DNA of 64,000 bases, from the NCBI RefSeq assembly GCF_003853705.1, contig NZ_QTQI01000029.1, positions 33,875-97,874 on the forward strand, in the 5' to 3' direction. Each line of letters opens with the position of its first letter. The first letter of the stretch is position 1. This document shows positions 7,450-16,054 of the stretch, piece after piece. The stretch comes from Burkholderia sp. Bp8992 (GTDB lineage: Bacteria > Pseudomonadota > Gammaproteobacteria > Burkholderiales > Burkholderiaceae). The notes under the pieces are model-generated. The model was not told the origin of the DNA. It did not search any database and saw only the letters and a list, made by a program, of their open reading frames with translations. The position numbers were made by a program, and so were the translations under genes.

Positions 7450-9837
7450 ATGACCATCCGTCATCGCATTACGCTGCTAGTCGTCCTGACGTTCTTCGCG
7501 CTGTCCGCGATCGGCATCTATGCCGTGTACCAGACACGCAAGAGCGCGTCCGAGGTGCGTCAGGTCACCCAGGGCATCGTGCCGAGCGCGCTCGCGTCGG
7601 CCGACCTCGTCGCCGATGTGAAGAACATCCAGATCGCGACGATGACGCTCGTCTATGCGCCCGACGCGAACACCGCCGCGCAGGCGCGCGACGAGCTGAA
7701 GGCGAAGCAGGCCGCGCTGCGCGCCGCACTCGACGTGCAGGCGAAATCGGCGGTCGGCCGCGCGCAGGAAGGCCTCGTCGCGCAGGCGAAGGACAGCGTC
7801 GCGAACTATTTCGCGGCGATCGACGACACCGTGAAGATGAAGGCGGACGGCAAGGCCGAGATGGCGCAGGCCTACCTGTTCGCGAACGTCGCGCAGTATC
7901 GCGACGAACTCGAGAGCATCGTCGACACGCTGCGCGTCGAGAAGAACCGCCAGAAGGACGACGCGATCAGCGCGCTGAACGGGATGCTCGCCACGACGGC
8001 GACCGCGATCGCGGGTGTCGCCGGCACGGTGATCGTGCTGCTGACCGCCCTCGGCTTCGTGTTGTATCGCCAGATCACGCGCCCGCTGATCGGGATGCAG
8101 ACGGCGATGAGCGAGATCGCGACGAGCCAGGATTTCACGCGCCGCGTGCCGGTGGGCCGGATGGACGAAATCGGCCATTCGATCGTCGCGTTCAACGGGA
8201 TGATCGAGAAGATCCAGGAGAACGCCGCGCAGCTCAAGCAGAAGACGGCCGACATCCAGGCGATGCTGCAGAACATGCAGCAGGGCATCCTGACCGTCGT
8301 CGAGGGCGGTGTCGTGCATGCGGAATATTCGGCGTACCTCGAAACCATCTTCGAGACGAACGACATCGCCGGCCGCGACCTGATGGCGCTCGTGTTCGAC
8401 GATTCGGCGATCGGCGCCGACGCGCGTTCGCAGGTCGATGCGGCCGTGCACGCGTGTCTCGGCGAAGACAGCATGAACTTCGAATTCAACGAGCACCTGC
8501 TCGTCAACGAAGTCGCGAAGCGGATGCCGGACGGCCGCGAGAAGTGGCTCGACCTGAGCTGGTCGGCGATCACCGACGAGACCGACACGGTCGTGCGCCT
8601 GATGCTGTGCGTGCGCGACGTGACCGAGATCCGCGAGCTGACCGCGCAGGCCGGCGAGCAGCAGCGCCGCCTCGAGATGATCGGCGAGATCCTGTCGATC
8701 AGCCAGGACAAGTTCCACGACTTCGTGCACAGCGCGAAGGGCTTCCTCAGCGAGAACGAGCGGATGATCCGCCAGCACGAACGCGCCGATCACTCGATCG
8801 TCGCGGCGCTGTTCCGCAACATGCACACGATCAAGGGCAATGCACGCACGTACAGCCTGCAGCACCTGACGAACATCGTCCACGAAGCGGAGCAGGCGTA
8901 CGAATCGCTGCGTCGTGCGGACGGCGGCCCCGAGTGGAACCGCGACGCGCTGATGGACGACCTGGCGCGCGTGCGCGACGCCGTCGAACACTACGCGACG
9001 ATCAATGCGGTCACGCTCGGTCGCAGCGGCGAAGCGGCGCAGGGCGGCGCCGACTTCCTGATGGTCGAACGTGCGCATATCAGCGAAAGCCTGCGCGTGC
9101 TCGACGGCGCCGATCCGGCGAACGTGTCCGACTGGCACGCGGCCCGCGATGCCGTGCGCCGCATGCTGAGCCAGCTCGGCACGCAGGGCATCGGCGATGC
9201 GCTCGGCGGCGTGATCGAGTCGCTGCCGTCGCTCGCGGCCGAACTCGGCAAGCCGGCGCCCGTCGTGCATATCGACAGCCACGGCCATCGCGTGCGCAGC
9301 GAGATCGTCGCGACGCTGAAGAACGTGTTCATGCACCTGCTGCGCAATGCGATCGACCATGGCATCGAATCGTCGGAAGAGCGGCGCGCGGCCGGCAAGG
9401 CGGCGTCCGGCACGATCGACATCGCGGTCGGCGTGGGCGGCGGCGAGCTGTGGTTCGTGCTCGGCGACGACGGCCGCGGCCTGGCGCTCGACCGGATTCG
9501 CCGCATCGCGCGCGAGCGCGGCTGGATCGAGGCGGGCAACGAAGCGGCGCTGTCCGACGAGGATGTCGCCGAGCTGATTTTCCGGCCGGGCTTCTCGACC
9601 GCGCAAGCGGTGACCGAAGTGTCGGGCCGCGGCGTCGGCATGGACGCGGTGCGCAACTTCCTGAAACGCGACGGCGGCAATATCGCGCTGCGTTTCACCG
9701 ACGATCGCGCCGGCGCACCGTATCGCACGTTCGAGACGATCGTGTCGCTGCCGGCGCGCTTCGCGGCGGACGCTGCCGTCGACGGCGCCGGGCATGAGCA
9801 GCGTGCGCGCATCGCGGATATCGGCGCAGCGGAGTGA
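7450..9837 (+). CDS. Membrane-bound CheA-like histidine kinase (HAMP, HPt, ATPase; no CheW domain)
   Basis: This 795-residue protein has two membrane segments (about 7-27 and 184-206) flanking a helical periplasmic sensor of about 150 residues, resembling four-helix-bundle receptor sensors. A HAMP domain follows (about 208-262), then a coiled coil and a PAS-like region (about 270-400). An HPt-like helix bundle carries His459 in MHTIKGNAR. A CheA-type ATPase has the N box LLRNAIDHG (Asn633), GDDGRGL and GRGVGMDAVR. It ends shortly after the ATPase, so the CheW-like P5 domain of true CheA is missing, and no obvious P2 domain is present. It would phosphorylate the CheY encoded at 12175. It heads a five-gene run with overlaps or short gaps. 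Confidence 0.85.
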   Translation: MTIRHRITLLVVLTFFALSAIGIYAVYQTRKSASEVRQVTQGIVPSALASADLVADVKNIQIATMTLVYAPDANTAAQARDELKAKQAALRAALDVQAKSAVGRAQEGLVAQAKDSVANYFAAIDDTVKMKADGKAEMAQAYLFANVAQYRDELESIVDTLRVEKNRQKDDAISALNGMLATTATAIAGVAGTVIVLLTALGFVLYRQITRPLIGMQTAMSEIATSQDFTRRVPVGRMDEIGHSIVAFNGMIEKIQENAAQLKQKTADIQAMLQNMQQGILTVVEGGVVHAEYSAYLETIFETNDIAGRDLMALVFDDSAIGADARSQVDAAVHACLGEDSMNFEFNEHLLVNEVAKRMPDGREKWLDLSWSAITDETDTVVRLMLCVRDVTEIRELTAQAGEQQRRLEMIGEILSISQDKFHDFVHSAKGFLSENERMIRQHERADHSIVAALFRNMHTIKGNARTYSLQHLTNIVHEAEQAYESLRRADGGPEWNRDALMDDLARVRDAVEHYATINAVTLGRSGEAAQGGADFLMVERAHISESLRVLDGADPANVSDWHAARDAVRRMLSQLGTQGIGDALGGVIESLPSLAAELGKPAPVVHIDSHGHRVRSEIVATLKNVFMHLLRNAIDHGIESSEERRAAGKAASGTIDIAVGVGGGELWFVLGDDGRGLALDRIRRIARERGWIEAGNEAALSDEDVAELIFRPGFSTAQAVTEVSGRGVGMDAVRNFLKRDGGNIALRFTDDRAGAPYRTFETIVSLPARFAADAAVDGAGHEQRARIADIGAAE

Positions 9838-9841
9838 CGAA

Positions 9842-10585
9842 GTGATCGTGCAGGCGTGGATGATTCAGGTGGCCGCCGCGCTGGCGGGCGGTGCGGTCGT
9901 CGCGGTGGCGGCGGTCGTGTTTCGCGTGACGCGCCGGCGGCGCGTCGCGGCGATGGCGCACGACGCGGATACGTTGCGCGGCGCGCTCGCCGCGGCCGAC
10001 GCACGCGCGAAAGAGGCGGCGTCCGCGCATGCGGCGGCGGCCGACGCCTGGGCGCAACGCGAGGCGCAGCTCGAGGAGGCGCTGGCGCGCGAGGCGTCCG
10101 CGGCCGGCACGCAGCGCGATGCGCTGCAGGCGCTGTCGGCCGACCGCGCGGCGCTCGCGCAGCATGCGATGAAGATCGCCGACGAAGCGGCGCGCCTGCG
10201 CGGCCTCGCCGGCACGTTCGAGCGCTGGCACGAGCAGATGATCTCGCTGACCACGCAGAACCAGGACATGCGCGTGAAGAACCAGGAGCTGTCGGCGATC
10301 GTCGCGCACGTGTCGATCGTGTCGCTGAACGCGTCGATCGAAGCCGCCCGCGCGGGGTCGGCCGGGCGCGGCTTCTCGATCGTCGCGAGCGAGGTGCGCG
10401 GGCTGGCCGCGCGCTCGCAGCAATTGTCGAATAGCTATCGCGACAGCCTGAACCGCAACGATCTCGTGACGGCCGCCACGTTCCAGGACATCCAGGCCGG
10501 CGGCAAGATGATCACGGCCGCGCTCGCGACCGTCGAGACGCTGGCCGGGCAGCTGCACGCACGCATCGAAGGAGAGGCGGCGTGA
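9842..10585 (+). CDS. Chemoreceptor-like signalling protein with one membrane segment and no sensor domain
   Basis: This 247-residue protein starts with one membrane helix (about residues 5-28). A long Ala-rich coiled coil follows (about 30-150), then the conserved hairpin tip of methyl-accepting chemotaxis proteins (about 155-195: SLNASIEAARAG, GFSIVASEVRGLA). It has no periplasmic ligand domain, and the cytoplasmic helices are too short for normal methylation sites. GTG 9842 is preferred because it lies 4 bases after the kinase stop and behind GGAGTGA; an ATG at 9794 would overlap the kinase by 44 bases. It may be the adaptor that couples to the upstream kinase in place of CheW. Confidence 0.75.
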   Translation: MIVQAWMIQVAAALAGGAVVAVAAVVFRVTRRRRVAAMAHDADTLRGALAAADARAKEAASAHAAAADAWAQREAQLEEALAREASAAGTQRDALQALSADRAALAQHAMKIADEAARLRGLAGTFERWHEQMISLTTQNQDMRVKNQELSAIVAHVSIVSLNASIEAARAGSAGRGFSIVASEVRGLAARSQQLSNSYRDSLNRNDLVTAATFQDIQAGGKMITAALATVETLAGQLHARIEGEAA

Positions 10586-11163
10586 TCAGCGCGCAGGCGA
10601 AGGCCGGCTTCGAGCGGATCTTCTTCGACGCGGCGCGCACGCGGCTCGCGTCCGGCGGCGCGTGCGACATCCGGCCGTCCGCCGGCCACGAGCATGGCGG
10701 GCACGATCGCTCGCATGCGCGGTCGCGGTCGATGCCGAAGGTGCCCGAGCATGTCGCGGTGCTGACGATCTCGGCGCTGCATTTCCGCCTGCTGCTCGCG
10801 CTGCGCTTCAGCGACGACGACGCGACGCGCCGCCGTTTCGCCGGCGCGAGTGCCGGCACCAGCAGCCAGCGGCCGCTGCCCGAGGCATTCATGGAAGTCG
10901 CGAACCTGTGCTGCGGCGCGATCAACCAGGCGCTGACCGTGCCGTTTCCCGATCTCGGGATGTCGACGCCGACCCTGCTGAGCGGCGCGAGCATCGACTA
11001 CCTGCCGGCGCTCGCACCCGATCACGTGGCCGCGTACGACCTGACGCTCGACGGCGACGTGCGGGTCGGCGCGACGCTGTGCGTGTGCGCGAACGCGCCG
11101 GTCGATTTCCATGTGCCGGAAACGGCCGCCGTGGATACCGGCGGCGAGCTCGAACTGTTCTGA
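10582..11163 (+). CDS. CheX-like chemotaxis phosphatase
   Basis: This 193-residue protein contains the ExxN signature of the CheC/CheX/FliY phosphatases in MEVANLCCGAINQAL (about residues 104-118). The motif supplies the Glu and Asn that position water for dephosphorylating CheY. The predicted role is to dephosphorylate the neighbouring CheY. Its GTG start overlaps the upstream stop by 4 bases, indicating translational coupling. The C terminus GELELF is identical to that of the next gene product, which suggests duplication or a shared docking tail. A His-rich stretch (HEHGGHDRSHARSRS, about 35-50) is unusual. Confidence 0.7.
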   Translation: MISAQAKAGFERIFFDAARTRLASGGACDIRPSAGHEHGGHDRSHARSRSMPKVPEHVAVLTISALHFRLLLALRFSDDDATRRRFAGASAGTSSQRPLPEAFMEVANLCCGAINQALTVPFPDLGMSTPTLLSGASIDYLPALAPDHVAAYDLTLDGDVRVGATLCVCANAPVDFHVPETAAVDTGGELELF

Positions 11164-11185
11164 CCGACCATCAGGAATCCATGAG

Positions 11186-12145
11186 ATGACCGAAGACCAA
11201 CCCGTCAGCAAGGTGCTCGTCCTCGACGACAGCCGCGCACACGCCGATGCGATCAAGCGCTTCTGCGACGAGCACAACCTGGTCGGCCTGACCGTGCGGC
11301 GCAGCCGGCTGCTGAAGGTGCTGCGCTCGAACATCGACCTCGGCGCGATCCTGCTGGCCGAGGATTACGGCGGCTCGCCGGCCGAGAGCGCGATCATCGC
11401 GACGCAGATCGATGCGCTGCGCCCCGAGCTGCCGATCATCCTGCGCCGCGAATCGCTCGCGTCGCGCGACGGGCTGCCCGATGCGCTCGCGCGCGTCGCG
11501 TGCGCGGCCTACGTCGCGGACGACATGACGCCGCTCGCGCGTGCGATCGACGAATACCTGTTCGGCCGCGACTATCCGAACGCGCTCGTGCGCGGCATCT
11601 CGGAGATCACCGAGGCGCGCATCGACAGCCTGTTCCCGGGCATGGCGATCGAGCACGAGACGCCGTGCATCGTCCGCGACCAGATCATCTTCGGCGAAGT
11701 GTTCAGCCTGATCGCGCTTGAAAGCGCGTGGTGCCGCGGCTACATGCTGCTGCAGACGAGCGAGCAGCCGCTGCTCGACATGATCGGCGGCACGCGCGAG
11801 GGCGGCCGCGCGCCGGATTTCCGCGACGTGAACAGTGTGCTCGGCGAACTGACGAACCTCGTGTGGGGCGCGTTCAAGAACCGCTATCTCGGCGATGCGG
11901 AGGCACTGGCGCGCCATCCGGTGCAGGTGCCGCTCGTCGTCAATCACAAGCAGAAGTTCATCTCGTTCGGCGGCGACTGTCCGCAGCTCTGCTTCAAGTA
12001 CCGGATGACCGACCCGGCTTCGGGACGCTCGGTCCGTCTCGACCAGCGTTTCGTGTTCAGCCTGAGCTGGTCGCCGGAGGATTTCCGCGAATCGGTGCAG
12101 GACGTCGGGCCGATGGTCGAATCGGGCGAACTCGAACTGTTTTGA
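11186..12145 (+). CDS. Receiver-CheX fusion protein with degenerate receiver
   Basis: In this 319-residue protein, residues 5-120 fold as a receiver domain (VSKVLVLDDSRAHADAI). The third-strand acidic site reads LLAEDYGG, and the conserved Lys of the KPF motif is replaced (AAYVADDM), so it may not be a normal phospho-acceptor. Residues about 125-319 are CheX-like with an ExxN motif in LGELTNLVWGAFKNRY. It ends in GELELF like the preceding protein. Start ATG 11186 is 23 bases after the previous stop. It is likely a second phosphatase or a regulatory sink in the same relay; the exact role is not established. Confidence 0.7.
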   Translation: MTEDQPVSKVLVLDDSRAHADAIKRFCDEHNLVGLTVRRSRLLKVLRSNIDLGAILLAEDYGGSPAESAIIATQIDALRPELPIILRRESLASRDGLPDALARVACAAYVADDMTPLARAIDEYLFGRDYPNALVRGISEITEARIDSLFPGMAIEHETPCIVRDQIIFGEVFSLIALESAWCRGYMLLQTSEQPLLDMIGGTREGGRAPDFRDVNSVLGELTNLVWGAFKNRYLGDAEALARHPVQVPLVVNHKQKFISFGGDCPQLCFKYRMTDPASGRSVRLDQRFVFSLSWSPEDFRESVQDVGPMVESGELELF

Positions 12146-12174
12146 AGTCAGCAACAAGGAAAGGGGAATACGAC

Positions 12175-12540
12175 ATGGCAAAGATTCTGGTGGTCGACGA
12201 TTCGGGCACGGTGCGCGACGAAGTCGCGGGCTTCCTGCGCAACAACGGGCTCGACGTCGCGACGGCCGTCGACGGCAAGGACGGGCTCGCGAAGCTCAAG
12301 GCGACGCCCGGCGTGCGCCTCGTGATCAGCGACGTGAACATGCCGAACATGGACGGCCTGACGATGGTCGAGAAGATCCGCGGCGAACTGGCGAACACGG
12401 CGGTCAACGTCGTGATGCTGACGACGGAAAGCAGCCCGGCGATGAAGGAGCGCGGCAAGGCGGCCGGCGTGAAGGGCTGGATCGTGAAGCCGTTCAAGGG
12501 CGACGCGGTGCTCGACGCGCTGAAGAAGCTCGCGGGCTGA
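12175..12540 (+). CDS. CheY-like single-domain response regulator
   Basis: This 121-residue stand-alone receiver has all active-site elements: the acidic pair in LVVDDS, the phospho-acceptor Asp in ISDVNMPNMDG, the Thr in MLTTES, and the Lys in IVKPFK. There is no output domain, so it would act by protein-protein contact, as CheY does at the flagellar switch or at another target. ATG 12175 follows AAGGAAAGGGG. It is the last gene of the chemosensory-like run and the expected substrate of the kinase at 7450 and the phosphatases at 10582 and 11186. Confidence 0.88.
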   Translation: MAKILVVDDSGTVRDEVAGFLRNNGLDVATAVDGKDGLAKLKATPGVRLVISDVNMPNMDGLTMVEKIRGELANTAVNVVMLTTESSPAMKERGKAAGVKGWIVKPFKGDAVLDALKKLAG

Positions 12541-12726
12541 CGCGCAGCGGACCATGGCGGGCCCGTCGATCGCGCGCGTCGCGAGCGGCGGGTGGCGACA
12601 TGGCGTGGCTGACAGCGCGCGCAATTTACAGCGCGCGGCGATGTCCGTATCCTGCCCGATGCCGAGGGCGGCGTGCCTGCGTGTCACGCCCGGCATCCAC
12701 AACAATCAGGAACGGGACACCTCCCC

Positions 12727-12936
12727 ATGAAAATCACAATCGACCGGGCCGCGCTCGCGCGCATTCCGGTGCTGGTCCGGCCGACGGACGGCAAGCGCAT
12801 TCCGTTCGCGCAATACAAGGTCACGGGCTGCCACGGCTCGTACGAAGGCGTGACCGAAGAAACGGGCCGCGGCGTGATGTATCGCTGCAAGACACAGTCG
12901 AGGATCGACGTGTCGTTCCATCAGTCGCGTCCCTGA
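12727..12936 (+). CDS. Small protein of unknown function
   Basis: This 69-residue protein begins at ATG 12727, preceded by AGGAACGGG. It contains two cysteines (VTGCHGSYEG and MYRCKTQ) within a probable small beta fold, has no membrane helix and no signal peptide. I do not recognise the family. Its stop is one base before the next start, so it is likely co-transcribed with the DUF3592-like membrane gene. Codon use matches the neighbours, which supports it being real. Confidence 0.55.
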   Translation: MKITIDRAALARIPVLVRPTDGKRIPFAQYKVTGCHGSYEGVTEETGRGVMYRCKTQSRIDVSFHQSRP

Positions 12937-12937
12937 C

Positions 12938-13405
12938 ATGAGCGGGAGCGTGCCCGAATCCGGCCGCGCGGCGGCGCGGCGCATGGAGATGCTGTTCGCG
13001 AAAGGCATCTTTTTCACCTTGGTCGGCGCGGGTTTGCTGACCGGCGTCGCGCTGTATGCGCAGTCGACGCGCGAATTCCTGCGGACGTCGGTCGTCGTGC
13101 CGGGCCGCGTCGTCAAGCTCAATGCCGGCCCGCATCACCCTGAGATCGCGTTCACGACGCTCGCGGGCGAGCATGTCGAGTACCCGCAGGGCGGTGCGGT
13201 CAGCGAGCCGGACGGCGCGACGGTCGAGGTCCGCTATGCGCCGGACGCGCCTGAGATGACCGCGCGGCTGAATACGTTCGGTGCGATCTGGGGCGACGTG
13301 CTGAGCTTCGGTGTGATGGGCACCTTTTTCTTCGGCGCGGGCGTCGGGCACCTGTGGATCGGCGTGCGCACGTGGCGCAGCGGGCGCCGGCCGGCCGCGC
13401 GCTGA
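12938..13405 (+). CDS. DUF3592-like membrane protein
   Basis: This 155-residue protein has two hydrophobic segments (about 22-42 and 110-135) flanking a beta-rich extracytoplasmic domain of roughly 65 residues (VVPGRVVKLNAG, HPEIAFTTLAGE, VEVRYAPDAPEMTARLN). That arrangement and the RYAPDAP stretch are typical of the DUF3592 family, whose function is unknown. It starts one base after the preceding stop codon. Confidence 0.65.
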   Translation: MSGSVPESGRAAARRMEMLFAKGIFFTLVGAGLLTGVALYAQSTREFLRTSVVVPGRVVKLNAGPHHPEIAFTTLAGEHVEYPQGGAVSEPDGATVEVRYAPDAPEMTARLNTFGAIWGDVLSFGVMGTFFFGAGVGHLWIGVRTWRSGRRPAAR

Positions 13406-13414
13406 CACACCGCG

Positions 13415-14308
13415 TTAGCTGGCCGCCGCCGTCGCGAATTCGTCGACGACGGCTTCGATCACGGCCTGCACGCGCGCGGTCTTGTAGAGATCGGCATGGG
13501 CGACGAGCCACACGTCGAAATGATTGCAGCGCTGCGGCATGAGTCGCACCAGTTCCGGCTCGGTATCTGCGCGGAAGCACGGCAGCTCCGCGACGCCCAG
13601 CCCCGCCAGCGCGGCTTCCACCAGCATCATCGTCGACGAGGTCTGGAACATCACGCGGCCGCGCGACGTCGGCTCGCCGCACAGCGCGTCCCACATCGAG
13701 GGCACCACCGGCTGCTGGTACATCACCAGATCGTGCCCGTCGAACGCGCTGCCCGCGACCGGTTCGCCCCGTTCGGCCAGGTAGCGGCGCGACGCATAGA
13801 TGCCCGTTTCGAGATGCCCGAGCCGCCTGGCGATCAGGTCCGGCGATTCCGGCCGCAACGTGCGAATCGCGAGATCCGCTTCGCGGCGCGTGAGGTTGGT
13901 GATTTGCGCTGACGTCACGCACACGACGTCGATGCCGGCATGCCTGCGCCGCAAGTTGGCGATCGCGGGCACCACGAAGCGCTTGCCGAGCGTGTCGGTC
14001 GTCGCGATGCGCACGGACCCGGCCAGTTGCTCGTCGAGCCCCATCACGCGGCGCTCGATCGTGAGCGACGCGCGCTCCATCGTTTCGGCCGGTTCGAGCA
14101 GTGCTTCGCCCGCGGTCGTCAGCACATAGAGGGACGGGGTGCGGAGAAACAGCCGGGCCGATAGCTCGTCCTCGAGCGCGGCGATCCGGCGTCCGACCGT
14201 CGCCTGGTCGACATTCAGCTGCGCCGCGGCGCCGCGCAGCGTGCCGGTGCGCGCCAGCGCAAGGAAGAAGCGGGCGTTGTCCCAGTTCATGCGGATTGAT
14301 TGTGTCAT
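13415..14308 (-). CDS. LysR-family regulator, divergent from an MFS exporter
   Basis: This LysR regulator of about 297 residues has its helix-turn-helix in DNARFFLALARTGTLRGAAA and QATVGRRIAALEDEL. The C-terminal half is the periplasmic-binding-like effector domain. ATG 14308 (MTQSIRMNW) or ATG 14290 (MNWDNARFF) are both possible; neither has a clear Shine-Dalgarno. The frame also has an ATG at 14353, but that would place an operator-like dyad inside the gene. It is divergent from the MFS exporter at 14428 and likely controls it. Confidence 0.8.
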   Translation of the reverse strand: MTQSIRMNWDNARFFLALARTGTLRGAAAQLNVDQATVGRRIAALEDELSARLFLRTPSLYVLTTAGEALLEPAETMERASLTIERRVMGLDEQLAGSVRIATTDTLGKRFVVPAIANLRRRHAGIDVVCVTSAQITNLTRREADLAIRTLRPESPDLIARRLGHLETGIYASRRYLAERGEPVAGSAFDGHDLVMYQQPVVPSMWDALCGEPTSRGRVMFQTSSTMMLVEAALAGLGVAELPCFRADTEPELVRLMPQRCNHFDVWLVAHADLYKTARVQAVIEAVVDEFATAAAS

Positions 14309-14337
14309 CGGGCGGGCGGCGACGGGCGGGAAAGGGG

Positions 14338-14355
14338 TGATGCAAATCTGCATCA
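14338..14355. promoter_or_regulatory. LysR-type operator candidate
   Basis: TGATGCA-AATC-TGCATCA is a perfect 7-bp dyad between the divergent LysR and MFS genes and fits the T-N11-A layout. It lies 30 bases upstream of the chosen regulator start and 73 bases upstream of the exporter start. Confidence 0.5.
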
Positions 14356-14427
14356 GATGGATGCGAAATTACCACTTTTCTGCATTGCGTACCGTTCCTA
14401 GACTTCCGGCATCTGCCTGGAGGTGTC

Positions 14428-15858
14428 ATGTCCGATTGCCAATCTGTCTCCGCCCACGTTTCCCCCGTCGCGCTGGCGGCCCCGAGCCGCGCGACGGCGC
14501 GCGAGCAGCGTCTGACGCTGGCGCTCGTCGCGATCGGGATGTTCATGGCCGTCCTCGATTCGACGATCGTCAACGTGGCGCTGCCCGCGATGCGCACGAG
14601 CCTCGGCGCGACGGTTGCCGAGCTCGCGTGGATCGTCGACGCCTACACGCTCAGCTTCGCCGCGCTGATCCTCGCGGGCGGCGCGTTGTCCGACCGGTTC
14701 GGCGCGAAGCACGTGTACCTCGCCGGGTTGGCGCTGTTCGTCGGCGCATCGGCCGCGTGCGGCGTCGCGTCATCGGTGGCGATCCTCGTGGTCGCGCGCT
14801 TCGTGCAGGGCATGGGCGCCGCGCTCTTCTTGCCCGCATCGCTCGCGGTCGTGCGCAGTACCTTCGACGTGCCCGCCGAGCGCGCGCGGGCGATTGCGGT
14901 CTGGGCCGGCATCGCGTCGGTCGCGGTTGCCGTCGGACCGGTGCTGGGCGGCATCCTGGTCGACGATTTCGGCTGGCGCAGCGCGTTCCTGATCAACGTG
15001 CCGACCGGCGCGGTCGCCTTTGCCGGCGCGGCCGCGCTCGTTCGGGCATCGATCGCGCGCGACGTGCGCCACTTCGACTGGGCCGGCCAGTGCGTCGGGG
15101 CGGCGGCGCTCGGCGCGCTGTGTTTCGCGGTGATCGAATTGCCGACGCGCGGTGCAGGCGCCACGGAGGTCCGTGCCGCGTTGCTGGTTGCCGCGCTCGC
15201 CGCCGCCGTGCTGGTCGTCGTCGAGCGGCGTGCCCGCCATCCGATGGTGCCGCTCGCGTGGTTTCGCAACCGCGTGTTCGTCGCGATGAACCTGATGGGG
15301 AGCCTCGTCTATGTCGGCTACTTCGGGCTGCTGTTCGTGCTGAGCCTGTACCTGCACGGGCGCTTCGGCATGAGCGCGCGGCAGATCGGGCTGACGCTGT
15401 TGCCGTTCGCGCTGAGCCTGTCGCTCGGCAATCTGTTGTCGGGGAAACTGCATGGACGCGTTCGTCCGGTCACACTGATGGCGAACGGCCTCGCGATGGC
15501 CGCGCTGGCCATTCCGGCGATCGCGGTCGCGCTCACGCTGCGTGCACCGTGGCCGGTGGTCTGGGCCGCCATGGCCGCATTCGGCACCGGGACCGCGTTG
15601 TCGGTCGCGCCGATGATCGCGACCGTGCTCGAACAGGTGCCTGCGGATGCGGCGGGCGTGGCGTCCGGATTCCTCAACGCGGCGCGGCAGGCCGGCAGCC
15701 TGCTTGGCGTGGCCATCGCAGGCGCGGCGACGATACTGTTGCCGGACCTGACCGACGCGCTGTGGGCGGTCGCGGCGCTCGGGTGTGCCGCCTACGCGAT
15801 TGCCGCGCTGGCCGCGAGGACGGCAGGCCGCGCGGAGGCCGCACGAGGGCGCCGTTGA
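14428..15858 (+). CDS. MFS drug exporter, DHA2 (EmrB/QacA) type
   Basis: This 476-residue inner-membrane protein has about 14 hydrophobic segments. Diagnostic motifs are MAVLDSTIVNVALP in the first segment (DHA2 motif) and LSDRFGAKHVYLAG in the loop between segments 2 and 3 (motif A). Motif C-like PVLGGILVDDFGWRSAFLINVP also appears. It should expel toxic compounds or dyes by proton antiport; the substrate is not predictable. The gene is divergent from a LysR regulator with an operator-like dyad between them. Confidence 0.88.
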   Translation: MSDCQSVSAHVSPVALAAPSRATAREQRLTLALVAIGMFMAVLDSTIVNVALPAMRTSLGATVAELAWIVDAYTLSFAALILAGGALSDRFGAKHVYLAGLALFVGASAACGVASSVAILVVARFVQGMGAALFLPASLAVVRSTFDVPAERARAIAVWAGIASVAVAVGPVLGGILVDDFGWRSAFLINVPTGAVAFAGAAALVRASIARDVRHFDWAGQCVGAAALGALCFAVIELPTRGAGATEVRAALLVAALAAAVLVVVERRARHPMVPLAWFRNRVFVAMNLMGSLVYVGYFGLLFVLSLYLHGRFGMSARQIGLTLLPFALSLSLGNLLSGKLHGRVRPVTLMANGLAMAALAIPAIAVALTLRAPWPVVWAAMAAFGTGTALSVAPMIATVLEQVPADAAGVASGFLNAARQAGSLLGVAIAGAATILLPDLTDALWAVAALGCAAYAIAALAARTAGRAEAARGRR

Positions 15859-16054
15859 CGCGCGACCGGCAGGGTCGTTGCGCAGTGGCCGGCAGGCCGC
15901 CGCACGCGTGCATGCGCGTGCGCGTGCGTCGCCGCGGCTGGACGTGGTGCGGAATGCGGAGGACCATTTAGCCACGATGCCGCGCACGGACGGACATGAT
16001 TTTCGTCCGGTCGCGCCGCATCGAATCCCGCCGAACCCCGTCGAGCGAAACACC

